Source: Ecdyonurus torrentis (Eukaryota > Arthropoda > Insecta > Ephemeroptera > Heptageniidae). From it: a stretch of 64,000 nucleotides of DNA. The stretch lies in contig OX439131.1 in the NCBI GenBank assembly GCA_949318235.1, positions 48,828,922 to 48,892,921 on the forward strand, written 5' to 3'. Shown piece after piece: positions 42,547 through 55,184 of this stretch (position 1 is the first letter of the stretch; the number at the start of each line of letters is the position of its first letter). A model generated the notes under the pieces. That model was given only the letters and a program-made list of their open reading frames with translations, had not been told where the DNA came from and ran no database searches. Both the position numbers and the translations under genes were made by a program.

Positions 42547-43175
42547 AAGGCATAGAACATGTTGAACAAAATCATGCCTAATATCCTAACAAACCTTAAT
42601 ATCACGATAAATTGAAAGAAAAGGATAGGAGAAAACCAGCAAGGGCCTTACCATAGTGAAGAGAGTCCCATAGTTTGGTGAAAATCTTGCTAGCACAGAT
42701 ATAAAATAACTAACACATTGGAAATATTTCGGCAATCGACTCCAAGAGAGATATGGAGCGTGTTATGCCTTCATCAGTCCTTACAGACTTGGAGAGAAAC
42801 TATGAATTTATAGTTTCCAATGTGTTATAGTTATTTTATATCTGTGCTAGCAAGATTTTCACCGAACTATGGGACTCTCTTCACTATGGTAAGGCCCTTG
42901 CTGGTTTTCTCCTATCCTTTTCTTTCAATTTATCATACCTAACAGCGATGGTTTATTTTCCTTAATATACCTAATACCTAAATATCAACGATGATTTGGC
43001 CACAACCATTGATTCTTATTTATTTTACATTCACAAAATGACAGCTGCAGGTTTATGACATTTAGTGAATGTAAAATAAATTAGAAGTCCATGACTGGCC
43101 AAAATCAATGTTGATATTTAGGTATATGTTTGGATATTAGACAAGTTTTTTGTTAAAAGTGTGTTCTATGCCTTT
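42547..43175. mobile_element. Family A MITE interrupted by a family B foldback
   Basis: The family A left end (AAGGCATAGAACATGTTGAAC) runs to about 42603, stops, and resumes at about 42953 with CGATGGTTTATTTTCC and the rest of the family A arm to about 43175. The interruption, 42606-42936, is a palindrome with ends GATAAATTGAAAGAAAAGGA and its inverse and inner arms around CCTTACCATAGTGAAGAG (family B). Family B also occurs at 51084-51497 and 63798-63992. Confidence 0.8.
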
Positions 43176-44157
43176 AAAAATGCTTTAAAAATATTTAAAT
43201 TTATTTTAAATGAATCATTGCAAAGTCGTCCAATGTATTATAATTTTATATCTTTTAATTATTTAAAATTTGTGTTTAATTTAATTATTTGTGTTAATAA
43301 AATGTTCCAAATAAATTCTTTGGAAAAATATATAAATAAATAATTACAAAAAAAAAAAAAAATAATAATAATAATAGAGGCCTATAATAATAACCAAATT
43401 TGAAGAGTAAAATGTTTAAAAAAAATTCCAGATGGAAAAATTAAAATAATTAAAAAAAAACATTTTTCTGTTTAAAATAAGTTTACTTTGCCTAAATATT
43501 TTTTAATAGTTTCTCATTAATATAATGTTAAAATGTTCATTGTATGTTATTGTTTCTAAGTTTAAAAATATTTAGTTTTAAGAAAAATATGCCCTAAAAA
43601 AGTTAAGGGTTAAAATTTTGTTTTAAAATATTCTTGGTTTGCAATGATTTAAAAAAAAAAGAAGTTAATTATTTGTTGTTTTGTTCTTATTTATTATATT
43701 TTAAAATGCAGATTTTATTTTATTGTTATGAAATTAATAATATTACTTATTTTTTTATTTTGCTACAGAATTTAAATAAATTCTATAAGGGAAAATTCAC
43801 TTACTGCGATAATTAGTCCTAAATAAAATAAAAAAGTAAGTTTAAAAAATAAACTTTATTCCTATGTTTTCAACTGACAAATGTAGCTGAATATCTGATA
43901 TCCATAAAATATTTATTTATCGGCACTTAACTTATTAAAAAAAAAAAAAAAAAAATACTTGCAATTATTTTAGTATTTTTTTCCTTGTGCTTTAAATGCA
44001 TAAAAAAATTCTTAAGATTAAAATTCATATTATAAATATTAATAAAATTAAAAAAAAAAATCAAATAAGTGACCATTTATTTTAAATTAAAATTTTTGAA
44101 ATTTAAAAAATAAATAAAATAGAATATAATAATAATAATAATTACAGCATAAGGTGT
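43176..44157. other. Very AT-rich stretch without genes
   Basis: Only low-complexity AT sequence, A-runs and ATA/TAA repeats are seen; the open frames here are short and biased in composition. Confidence 0.5.
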
Positions 44158-44735
44158 TAAAACAATAGGATAGAGATAGGACGAGAGAAATTAGAGCACC
44201 GTGTATTGAGAGTTAATACAGAGCGAAATTCTCTAATTTTGATAGTATAATGGAGTAGGGATTCAAATCAATTCACTAGCATTTTGGCTAGGACGTTTTA
44301 TATGAAAAGAAATTAAAAGGATGGGTGATTCTGTGCAAAAGCTAACCAAACATACCAAATATCCTCACGACCCACACCTCTCGCGATCTAGCTGGACGCG
44401 CGTTTCGTCCATATCCGTTCCGAATTTTTTTGTTTTTTGTGCATTAATTATACAATTAGTGCATAAAATTCGGAACGGATATGGACGAAACGCGCGTCCA
44501 GCTAGATCGCGAGAGGTGTGGGTCGTGAGGATATTTGGTATGTTTGGTTAGCTTTTGCACAGAATCACCCATCCTTTTAATTTCTTTTCATATAAAACGT
44601 CCTAGCCAAAATGCTAGTGAATTGATTTGAATCCCTACTCCATTATACTATCAAAATTAGAGAATTTCGCTCTGTATTAACTCTCAATACACGGTGCTCT
44701 AATTTCTCTCGTCCTATCTCTATCCTATTGTTTTA
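44158..44735. repeat. Near-perfect 578-bp palindrome
   Basis: Arms 44158-44428 and 44465-44735 (271 bases each) are symmetric without any indel around a 36-base centre, and I found no mismatch in the parts compared. They include GGACGAGAGAAATTAGAGCA and the CG-rich ATCTAGCTGGACGCGCG. Immediately after it comes AACCGCGATGGTTTTTTC, which also flanks other foldbacks here. Degenerate relatives are at about 50769-51035 and 60762-61126. Confidence 0.92.
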
Positions 44736-45276
44736 GTAGCATTAACCGCGATGGTTTTTTCACATATTTATAAGGTGTTAAAAAAATTAAAAATCCCATT
44801 GTTTTTTTGTAAGTTTTTTTCCTTTCTGTTTTTGTTTGGTCTAGTCTATATGGGTGTAATTATAATTGAAAAAAAATTATAGGCCTATATTTTTTGGTCA
44901 TTCTATAAGTAATTATATAATGTAAGGCACAACGTTTATAACGATTTTATAATATAAAAATATAAAAAATTTCGCCAAGGATATTTTGTACTGATTTATT
45001 TATTCGTTTATAAATATTTGTATCTTGTTTTTTTATCACCGCATGCATGCATGCATTTTTTTTTTTTTTTTTTTTTTTTTTGTAATAGGATGTTAAATAA
45101 ATTATGTACCTTTGAATGCCATCTAAAATGCAGCCGTTTAAAAACGAGTTTCATATTTTGCTCTCCTTGATAAAATACAAGATACACATTTTGCTTCAAA
45201 CGAGACACACAAATTTTCCTCTAAAACATAGATATGAAAACCATCTTATTTGTACATACACTAAAGTACTAAAGTA

Positions 45277-45389
45277 CAGCTCTGGCCAAAAGTTCCCGAA
45301 CGGGGCAGCGGCGGCCGTAGCGTTTTCCCATAAAGATAACATAGGGTGGTTGCGTATACAAATCGTTCGGGAACTTTTGGCCAGAGCTG
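45277..45389. mobile_element. 113-bp mariner-like MITE, copy 1
   Basis: Inverted ends CAGCTCTGGCCAAAAGTTCC and its complement are flanked by TA on both sides, the Tc1/mariner target. The internal sequence is GC-rich (GGGGCAGCGGCGGCCGTAGC) and has no ORF. Confidence 0.9.
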
Positions 45390-45770
45390 TACATAGAATA
45401 TTATAATTATATAACAATCAAGATTAAACCATATTAGGAAAGGAATCATAAAGTATATTGGGGAAAAAAAAAAAAAAAGAATTAAAAAGTAAAGCTATAA
45501 CAGAGAGAAACAGGAAATTAGAAAGCTGGCATTATTTTCTGATAAAATTGTCAAAACAGTGATAAATATATTTAATATGACATTAAATACACATAAAACT
45601 TTATAAATCAAGATCTTAACAATATACTTTGAAATGTTTGCCCCTGTAAGTTAGGCAAATTGTTTGACATACATGTAAGAAAATTTGCCTATACTTTCAG
45701 GATAAACAAATTGGAGAAACTTCAACCCGAGAAATAATTATTGAAATTAAAAATTGTCCTCATTTATGTA

Positions 45771-45890
45771 CAGCTCTGGCCAAAAGTTCCCGAACGGGGC
45801 AGCAGCGGCCGCTGCGTTTTCTCATAAAGATAGCATAGGGTGGTTGCGGGTTGCCTATGCAAATCGTTCGGAAACTTTTGGCCAGAGCTG
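45771..45890. mobile_element. 120-bp mariner-like MITE, copy 2
   Basis: Same family and same orientation as 45277-45389, with TA on both sides and an extra GGGTTGCC-type insertion of a few bases. The right end reads GGAAACTTTTGG, one change from copy 1. Confidence 0.9.
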
Positions 45891-46479
45891 TACTCAGTAA
45901 GGTTCTCTTAAGAAATATTAGCAAAAAAATGAATTTTCAAAAATTTACCTTAGTTATAAACTTTTATTAATAACTCATCCCTTATTAATTTAATTAAATT
46001 TAAATGAGAAATACTAGACATACTTTTACGTGTGTTTTAAGCCATAGTCTTTTTAAGGAATTTTTTTAAAACCGATAACCTCCATTGATTTACACTTTGA
46101 ATGTCAATTGAAAATTGGGATGACTAATATAAATTCATATAATGATTCTCATTTCATTCAAAAATTGTTCTCATTTTATTTTAAAATGATTTTCGTTTCA
46201 CTTGAATGTTTCTCATTATACTTGAATAGATTTTTGTTCCTATTCAAATGATATATCCAGAGTGTATGTATGGTGTGATATTTCTTAACGCATATTTAAT
46301 AAAAATGGTTTTAAGTTTCTTTTAAAAGGTGAGGAGAAAACAAAAGCAAACCTTTTGGCATGTGACTCTCTTTTTTACTATATGGTATATAAAGTCGAGC
46401 GCTGCGGTTTCTACTCTAGAATTTTGCTTTCAATTTTTATCATTTTTTTGTTGTTGTTAATGATATTGAACAAATTAAA

Positions 46480-48092
46480 TAACAAACATGTCGGTTAATA
46501 TCTTTTAACATACCTAAATATCATCGTTTATTGACTGGGAGTCATTGATTTCTAATTTATTTTCCATTCGAGAAATATGGTAATGCAGTTTTATGACATG
46601 ATCACAGCTCTCTAGTCCACGCTTGCAAAAACAGGCAAGCTGTGACGTCATAAGCCAGTAGCTGTCATTTCGTGAATGGAAAACAAATTAGAGAAATCAA
46701 TGACTCCGGACAATAAAATCAAAATGTTGATGGGTCCAGGGTCCAGTACATATAACGTACTACACAAGTTTTGTTGATGGTGTTTCTACATCTTAAATAA
46801 TTAAAGTCACATTTTGTTTTAAATTTATCTTGACAGAATAAGGTTAATAAAAAACTTTAAAAATAATATAATAAAGAAAGAAAGAAAAAAATGAAATATA
46901 TAAAATGAAAAGAATGAAAAGTGATGTGATTATCATTGTGCGTGAAAAACGAAAAAGGTGTTTTTTTCTGCATTTTTCATTTGCAGCACGGGCTTTTAAT
47001 TTTATCTATGAAAAGTAAACACTTTGAATATTCTCGATACACTTTATTTTCACTGAGGGACATAATATGGGATTAATGATAATAATAATAATAATAAAAA
47101 AAAAGGTGCACAAGAATGAATTTGAAAGATTCGCGGTCGTAATTTAAAAAAAATATTTTCGTTGCGCTTTTTGTTTTAGATCACATGTTGTTTGTAAGCA
47201 AAATAAATCTACAGGTAAATTTTTATTTTTGTATATTTATATTAGATTTCCTACTTAAATAATTAGTAAACTATATTAATTTTAAGTATAGATACATTTA
47301 TGATAAATGTCAGTTAATGAAAAACATAAATTATTCACCTAACGTTTCAATTTTTTTCATAAAACTAATGTCAACACACATGAAAGGAATAGACCAGAGA
47401 AAAACATAAGCATTTATATCACAAAACACTTAATGGGATTTACATAAATAACATTAGTTTTTCTCAAAACCCTACAGTAGGCCTGTAGCAGTAATCAGAA
47501 TATTCGATTTATGCAACCCGCACAACATTTTCATTCTAATTTTTGCATGTTTCTGGCGTCATAAACATGAATTTTCACGCAAATTGCATACTTTACAGTT
47601 TTTTCACGCTGTCTTGTGGGGCTACATTAACATTCTGGTAAAAATTGTCATCAGTTATGAAGATCCCATTTCGTGTTTATTCATTGAAAAGCGCATGTTG
47701 TTTTATGTGGTCTATGGCTTGAAGATTTTGCAGAGAAATTTTTTAGTTTTTTGTCTGCGATCTGTGACTAACGATATGATTTTTTAAACGCAGTTCTGTT
47801 AATTAATTACTAATTATAAATACACTGCAGATAGAAAGCATAACATCAAATATGATATTGTTCTGCATAATGTGAATTGTAGTTTTTAGTCAGTAAAATA
47901 ATAAAACTAACATAGCGAGGGGTTTGCGGTTTCTGACCCCTTTTCTTTTCTGTCAGGTCTGAAAAAGCATGGGTAGTTTCCCCCTATGCCTATTCTATTC
48001 TCACTACAGGCTGGGACCCCTCCTCACCCTCCTGTTGCAAAGTCCTAGCTATGCCACTGAATAAAACAAAATATTTCTTTCTCCTTCCGCAG
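46480..48092. repeat. Duplicated 5' flank of zinc-finger copy 2
   Basis: This stretch is largely collinear with 53517-54957, upstream of copy 3. It begins with a family A MITE (46480-46795) and includes the GTGCACAAGAATGAATTTGAAAG block. A further element at 47384-47730 is absent from the copy 3 flank: it begins AAGGAATAGACCAGAG and ends TGTGGTCTATGGC, and a second copy lies at 59214-59558. So it inserted after the segments diverged, or was lost from copy 3. Confidence 0.75.
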
Positions 48093-50640
48093 ACGATGTT
48101 TGCAGACCATCGTTGTCATGCTTGTGCAGAGAAGAAACAAGCCACAGCTTCTTTGCTGGACCAAAAGTTTGAGAAGGCAGTAGATTTTCTTAATGTTCAG
48201 GTAATATTGACTATGATCAAGTAATGTTGTTAAGTATGATATGTATAAGCTTTAATAAATAATATAATAATAGCAAAGAATAGTGGTTATAGGTTTTAAA
48301 ATTTTTAACGATTTTCTAAGAAAAATGGCTTTAAAGTAAGTGAAAAATTTCTCATTTAAATTGCCTTGAAATTGGTGGGATAGTTTTCTAAAAAATCGCA
48401 AAAAGAAAAAAAAAATGTGTTTTCCCCATAAGCGTTATGTTGAATTAGAGGACTCTTAGCTTTCCCCGTGTCACCCCATGTGCTAAAAAAAAGCCAATAA
48501 TGCTCCATTAAAGAAGAAGTTCATAGGCTACAAACATATGGCTGCTTCAGTAGAAAATATTGAGATGAACTGTTCATAAACTCACATATGATGACCATAA
48601 GCCCTTTGGTATCCCCACAAACTCGTGATCATTCTGCAATATATGCATTTTGTCCCATATCTTTAACATCATAAATACGACTTCCCTATATAGAAAATGT
48701 TTTAGTGGATTGCATATCTGACAGGATGAGTGTAAGTTTGTGGGGCTACTATTGGGATACGGAAAGTCTTTGGGTCATCATATGTGAGTCCATGAATAGT
48801 TCTTCTCATTATCTGACATTGAAGAAGGCATGTTGTAACCCCTGAACTTTCTCTCTAACTAATTTCACAAAGAAAATAGCCAAATACTGTACAAAGTTTG
48901 TCCTATGACGAGCAATGGTGTAGTCCAGTATGTCCATACTCCAGTATGACATCCAAGCACATTAAATATGACGTCATGCAGATACACCCTATACATTTTC
49001 CATGTTCTTGAACCATCAGTGTCTTACTTGTACTTATATATAAATTGTCTCCACAGAATGATGACAAAGATAAAGAGGTATGCAGAGACTGTGAGCAGCA
49101 ACTTGATCACTGGTCCATGTTTCTACGTAGAGCAGAGAAAGCTAATGCATTGTTCAAAGTTGCTGCTCAACGTGCTGCGTCAATCACAGAGCGCGCCTTG
49201 TGTGAGAAATTTGACATCCAAGCTTGCATCGTGAGAGTGGAGAGAGTTGTCAGTGATGTGAGTGAGCAAGAAGTTGACGTGGAGTCCAGCGACGTTGTTG
49301 AGAGCAACATTGCAAGTGTCAGTAACAGTGCAGTGTTAGAGAATACTGTTGCAAGTAACAGTGCAGAAGTTGATAATGTAAAATCTGTAGTGTCTCAGAA
49401 AAATGTAAAACTTACAAAATGTTACAAGTGTCATGAATGTCAGATTGACTTTAAGTTCAGTTTTGAGTTTCAAAGACACAATAAAATAATTCATAGTTCA
49501 GAAAGACCTTATGCATGTACAATATGTGATAAGAAATTTAAAACATATTTTAGTTTGAAAACTCATGCAATAGTTCATTCAAAAGAAAAACCATACAAAT
49601 GTTCATTGTGTTCATATGCATCTAAATTAAAACAAAACCTTAACAGACACAAAATATATGTTCATTCTGACATCAGACCTTTTCAATGTTCATTATGTTC
49701 ACATAAATCTAAATGTAAATTCACACTCAAATCGCATATCAAGCATGTTCATACTGATATTAAACCATTTAAGTGCACAATTTGTTCAAATGCATTTAAA
49801 ACTAGTTCAGTTCTTATTGCACACAAAAGACAAGTTCATTCTGACATCAGACCATACAAATGTACATTGTGTTCAAGTGCATTTAAAATAAAACAAACCC
49901 TTATTGCACACAAAAGACAAGTTCATTCTGACATCAGACCATACAAATGTACATTGTGTTCAAGTACATTTAAAATAAAACAAACCCTTATTGCACACAA
50001 AAGACAAGTTCATTCTGCCATTAGACCATATAAATGTACATTGTGTTCATATGCATGTAAAGTAAATTCAGCTCTTAATGCACATAAAATGCTAGTTCAT
50101 TCTGACCTCAGACCATACAAGTGCACATTGTGTTCATATGCATGTAAAGTAAGTTCAGTTCTTATTGCACACAAAAGACAAGTTCATTCTGACATCAGAC
50201 CATACAAATGTACATTGTGTTCAAGTGCATTTAAAATAAAACAAACCCTTATTGCACACAAAAGACAAGTTCATTCTGACATCAGACCATACAAATGTAC
50301 ATTGTGTTCATATGCATGTAAAGTAAGTTCAGCTCTTAATGCACATAAAATGCTAGTTCATTCTGACCTCAGACCATACAAATGTACATTGTGTTCAAGT
50401 ACATTTAAAATAAAACAAACCCTTATTGCACACAAAAGACAAGTTCATTCTGCCATAAGACCATATAAATGCACATTGTGTTCATATGCATGTAAAACAA
50501 AATCAACCCTTAATGGACACAAAATGCATGTTCATTCTGACGTCAGACCATACAAATGTTATCATTGTGATAAAAAGTTCAAAACCAAGTATCATTTATC
50601 TCGACATATTAAATCTCACAACTTACTGAAAAAAATATAG
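48093..50640 (+). CDS. ZAD-like C2H2 zinc-finger protein, copy 2 (14 fingers)
   Basis: A probable nuclear DNA-binding protein. Exon A, 48093-48200, codes the first CxxC (RCHACAEKK) and ends at CAG|GTAATA. The main exon, 49057-50640, begins after CTCCACAG and joins in phase; it codes the second CxxC (VCRDCEQQLDHW). Together they resemble a zinc-finger-associated (ZAD) domain, which mediates dimerisation in arthropod zinc-finger proteins, but the match is only to the cysteine pattern. A Ser/Val/Glu-rich linker follows, then 14 C2H2 fingers with mostly SDIRPYKCTLCS linkers. Several fingers are nearly identical 84-bp repeats alternating between IKQTLIAHKRQ and SALNAHKML types, a sign of recent internal duplication. 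An ATG at 48096 could be the start, or an upstream exon exists. Stop TAG at 50638. Confidence 0.8.
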
Positions 50641-52214
50641 ATTTTTTTTGGTTTTTTTTTTTCTAAAACTTAATTAAAAGTTAAATATTATAAAAAGAGA
50701 TAAATATGAGAATACATAAAAAGAAAAAAAGTGTGGTTTTATGATACAAAAACAATGTTGTGTAGAAATAGAGCAAGATTAATTAGAACCTGCTGTGTAT
50801 TGAAAATTAATGCTAAGCAAAATTGTTTATTTTTGATAGCTAAAAGAAGAGAGATTCAAAATATTTGACTTGGCTTTTGCTACAATTTTATTATAAAAAT
50901 AATACCATGTCCTCCTAAACTATTTTTTAAAATGTCTTAGCAATTTAACTAGTGAATTAATTTGAATATCTCTCCCATTAACTATCAAAATTAGAGAATA
51001 TAGCTTTGCATTTATTTTAAATACCTGTTGTTAATTTCTATGTATACCGGTATTAAGGAAAATAAACCATCGCGGGTAGGTATGATAAATTGAAAGAAAA
51101 GGATAGGAGAAAACCAGCAAGGGCCTTACCATATATAGTGAAGAGAGTCCCATAGTTCGGTGAAAATCTTGCTAGCACAGATATAAAATAACTAACATAT
51201 TGGAAATATCTCGGCAATCGACTCCAAGAGAGATATGGAGCGTGTTATGCCTTCGTCAATCCTTACAGACTCAGAGAGAAACTATGAATGATCATTCATA
51301 GTTTCTCTCTGAGTCTGTAAGGACTGATGAAGGCATAACACTCTCCATATCTCTCTTGGAGTCGATTGCCGAAATATTTCCAATGTGTTAGTTATTTTAA
51401 ATCTGTGCTAGCAAGATTTTCACCAAACTATTGGACTCTCTTCACTATGGTAAGGCGCTTGCTGGTTTTCTCCTATCCTTTTCTTACAATTTATCATGTT
51501 GTTAATTTCTGTTATTCTATTTCTATACTACATGGTTTCAGAAAAAATGAATGGGATAAAATTACCATATAGCTGGCCTTACTTACCACAGTAGAAGTTG
51601 TATGGAGAGGTCTATTGAGGCCTCACGTGGTACAGTGAGTTGTTTTAAAAATGTTAATTTCGTAACTGAAAGCTTTTGTCATATGTTATAAACATTATCA
51701 ATCAAAGAAGAGATTTACTTGAGCACATCACAGTACAATACAAGACTACACACTGCTCAGTGATGTGCTCAAGTAAATCTGTTCTTTGATTCATAAAATG
51801 TCATTAATATATGACAAAAAAGCTCTCAAGTTATAAAATGAACTTTTTAAAAACAAAAAACTGTGTCTCAATAGACCTCAACCTCTCCATACAATTTCTA
51901 CTGTGGTAATTAAGTATAAGGCCAGTGCTGGAAATTCTACCCTTTTCTTTATTATTAATCCTAACTGCAATGGTTTTTTCCTAAAATAAAAATTGTTTTA
52001 GAAAAAGATAAGAAAAAAATAAGGAACAGTAAATCAAATTTTGTTAAATTTTAAATGGTGTGAAATTTTAATCCAGCTGGGCATTTTTTTTTTAAATCCC
52101 CAACTTGCTAAGGTACATACATAATTTTGTATTTTCATTTTGACTTATAAAGCTAAAAGAGCTGCTATTTCAGATATACTGTATTTGAACAAATATTTTG
52201 AAATTTTATCTATA

Positions 52215-52215
<1 letters not shown>
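50641..52215. mobile_element. Cluster of foldbacks after zinc-finger copy 2
   Basis: Three inverted repeats follow one another. About 50769-51035 is a degenerate relative of the 44158 palindrome. 51084-51497 is family B, with ends GATAAATTGAAAGAAAAGGA and a perfect inner pair around CATAGTTTCTCTCTGAGTCT. About 51572-51927 has ends AGCTGGCCTTACTTACCACA and a centre near TGATGTGCTCAAGTAAATCT; a fragment of this last type is also at 52709-52770. No coding capacity is seen. Confidence 0.75.
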
Positions 52216-52217
<2 letters not shown>

Positions 52218-52290
<73 letters not shown>

Positions 52291-52302
52291 TCTCTCTCTC
52301 TT
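52218..52302. repeat. TC microsatellite
   Basis: About 42 CT units with a single interruption (TCAC). It generates a Ser-Leu open frame that is not a gene. Confidence 0.97.
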
Positions 52303-53275
52303 TATCCTTTTTATGTTGTTTTTTTTGTTTGTTTTTTTAATTGAAAAAATTACTTTTAACTTTTCAACATTGTGTATATAAATCTATGTAATATTATACA
52401 TAGCCTTGAATTAAAATTAAATATTATAGTTGTGTGAATACTGTTTAAATTTTATTATTTTATAGACTTTTTATGCATATAATTAATTAAGATTTTACGT
52501 ACTGTGTGTATCACCAAATGTATAGGGTGTAAGCCTGATGTTTTTAGTTAACAATAAATAAATAAAAAAGTACAAAACATATTGTTAAATATTGTGTTGT
52601 TGTTTTGTAATATACAGATTACATTACAAGAAGGTTTTATATACAAATGATGGACAAAAACCTGGCTATTTGGATCAATATTCAAGAAATAGATATAAAT
52701 AGCAGCTCTGGCCTTACTTACCACAGTAGAAGTTGTATGTAGAGGTTGAGGTCTCACGTGGCACAGTTTAGTTTTTGTTTCATGTTCCTATGTTAGTAAG
52801 CAGGTAAATAAATAATTTTTGAAAATTTGTCCAAAGTCACAACCTTACTTGACAGTTACAGTACCAGAGTTTTAAATATTTGTTAGCAATCTTTACCAAG
52901 AATTTTGTAATAATGTTTTATTTACAGATATTTTATGTTAAATATATTAAGTAAAATAAAATATTGAGGTTGTGTGATAAATTTGAAATAAAATGCTAGG
53001 AGAAACCAGCAAGGACTTTCTTACCATAGTGAAGAGATATAGTCCCATAGTTTGGTGACAAATCTTGCTATGGCACAGATATAAAAAACTAACACATTGG
53101 AAATATTTTGGCAATAAACTGCAAGAGAGATGGAGTGTGTTATGTCTTCATCAGTCCTTACAGACTTGATCAGAGAGAAAATATGACTGAACATTCAATC
53201 TCTAAATCTGAAAGGATATTAGCATAACACACTCCCATCTCTCCTTTTTTTAGTTTATGGCCAAAATGATTTGAA
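52303..53275. other. Repeat-derived intergenic stretch
   Basis: The first part resembles 30083-30350. From about 52975 to 53260 there is a diverged family B foldback (TAGGAGAAACCAGCAAGGAC, CTTGCTATGGCACAGATATA, CCTTACAGACTTGATCAGAG). No gene is seen. Confidence 0.5.
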
Positions 53276-53284
53276 TGTATTGTC

Positions 53285-53288
<4 letters not shown>

Positions 53289-53376
<88 letters not shown>
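53289..53376. repeat. TA microsatellite
   Basis: About 43 uninterrupted TA units within the diverged family B foldback. Confidence 0.97.
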
Positions 53377-53379
<3 letters not shown>

Positions 53380-53516
53380 GCTATAACAAAATTAAGTTTT
53401 CACCAACAAAATGGGACACTCTTTTTTTTACTCTATGGTAAAGGTCATATAGCGCTGGTTTCTACTAGAATTTTGCTTTAAATTTTTATCATTTTTTAGT
53501 TTTGTTGTTAATGAAT

Positions 53517-54957
53517 GACATTGAGCACCTTGAATAATAAACATGTCGATTAATATCTTTAAACATACCTAAATATCATCGTTTATTGACTGGAGTCATT
53601 GATTTCTAATTTATTTTCCATTCGAGAAATAATGCAGTTATGACATGATCACAGCTCTCTTATAGAGTCCACGCTTGCAAAAACAGGCAAGCTGTGACGT
53701 CATAAGCCAGTAGCTGTCATTTCGTGAATGGAAAACAAATTAGAGAAATCAATGACTCCGGACAATTAAATCAAAATGTTGATGGGTCCAGGTTCCAGTA
53801 CATATTACGTACTATACACAAGTTTTGTTGATGGTGTTTCTACATCTTAAATAAGTAAAGTCACATTTTGTTATAAATTTATCTCGACAGAAGGTTAAAA
53901 CTTTAAAAACAAACAATAATAATAAAAGAAAGAAAGAAAGAAAAAATGAAATATATAAAATGAAAAATAATGTGGATGAAATCATTGTGCATGAAAAAAA
54001 AGTGTTTTTTCTGAATTTTTCAATTGCAGTACGGGCTTTTAATTTTATGTGTGAAAAGTAAACACTTTGAATATTCTTCATACGCTTTATTTTCATTGCG
54101 AGGGACATAATATGGGATTAATGATAATAATAATAATAAAAAAATGTCAGGATAGGAAGTTGTGGAGGTCTATCACTGGGTCAGGATAAAACATCTGTGT
54201 TGTTGGCTTACCCCGAAAGGGATTTATAGCGTCATGATATGTATGTATGTATGTATATAATAAAAAAAAAAGTGCACAAGAACGAATTTGAAAGATTCGC
54301 GGTCGTAATTTTTAAAAAATATTTTCGTTGCGTTTTTTTTTTTAGATCACACATGTTGTTTGTATACAAAATAAATCTACAGGTAAATTTTTATTTTTGT
54401 ATATTTTTATCAGATTTCCTACTTAAATAATTAGTAAACTATATTAATTTTAAGTATAGATACATTTATGATAAATGTCAGTTAATAAAAAACATAAATT
54501 ATTCACCAAACGTTTAAATTTTATTCATAAAATTAATGTCAACACACATGAAGATTTTGCAGATAACATTTTTGTTCTTTTGTCTGCGATACTGCGATTA
54601 TCCGATTAATGATATGATATTTAAACGCAGAGTTCTGTTAATTAATTACTAATTATAATTATACTACAAATAGAAAGCATAACATCAAATATGATATTGT
54701 TCTGCATAATGTAAATTGTAGTCAGTATACATAAAATAATACCAGGGGCGTATGTATGTACGTATTTGGGTTTGGTGATCCTTGCCCCCTTTTCTGTCTG
54801 GTCTCGGGTCTAAAAAAGCATGGGCAAAGTCGGTGTTTCCCCCCCCCCCCATCCTTGCCCATGCTCACTATAGGCTGGACCACTCAGGGACGACTCCTGT
54901 TGCAAAATCCTGGCTATTCCACTGAATAAAACAAAACATTTCTTTCTCCTTCCACAG
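53517..54957. repeat. Duplicated 5' flank of zinc-finger copy 3
   Basis: Collinear with 46480-48092 but shorter by loss or absence of the 47384-47730 element. It starts with a family A MITE (about 53517-53850). Small differences such as a TATG microsatellite near 54237-54256 and extra bases show that the two copies have diverged noticeably. Confidence 0.75.
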
Positions 54958-55153
54958 ACGATGTTTGCAGATCATCTTTGTCATGCTTGTGCAGAGAAGA
55001 AACAAGCCACAGCTTCTTTGCTGGACCAAAAGTTTGAAAAAGCAGTAGATTTTCTAAATATTCAGGTAATATTGACTATAGTCTAGCAGAAATTGGTGTA
55101 TAAAAATAGCTCTGGTATTTCTCATTGAAATTTCTCTAATATTGGTGCAGTTG

Positions 55154-55184
<31 letters not shown>

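Noticed and set aside
52140..52340. Ser-Leu repeat ORF
   Set aside because: Produced by the TC microsatellite.
53275..53481. Tyr-Ile repeat ORF
   Set aside because: Produced by the TA microsatellite.
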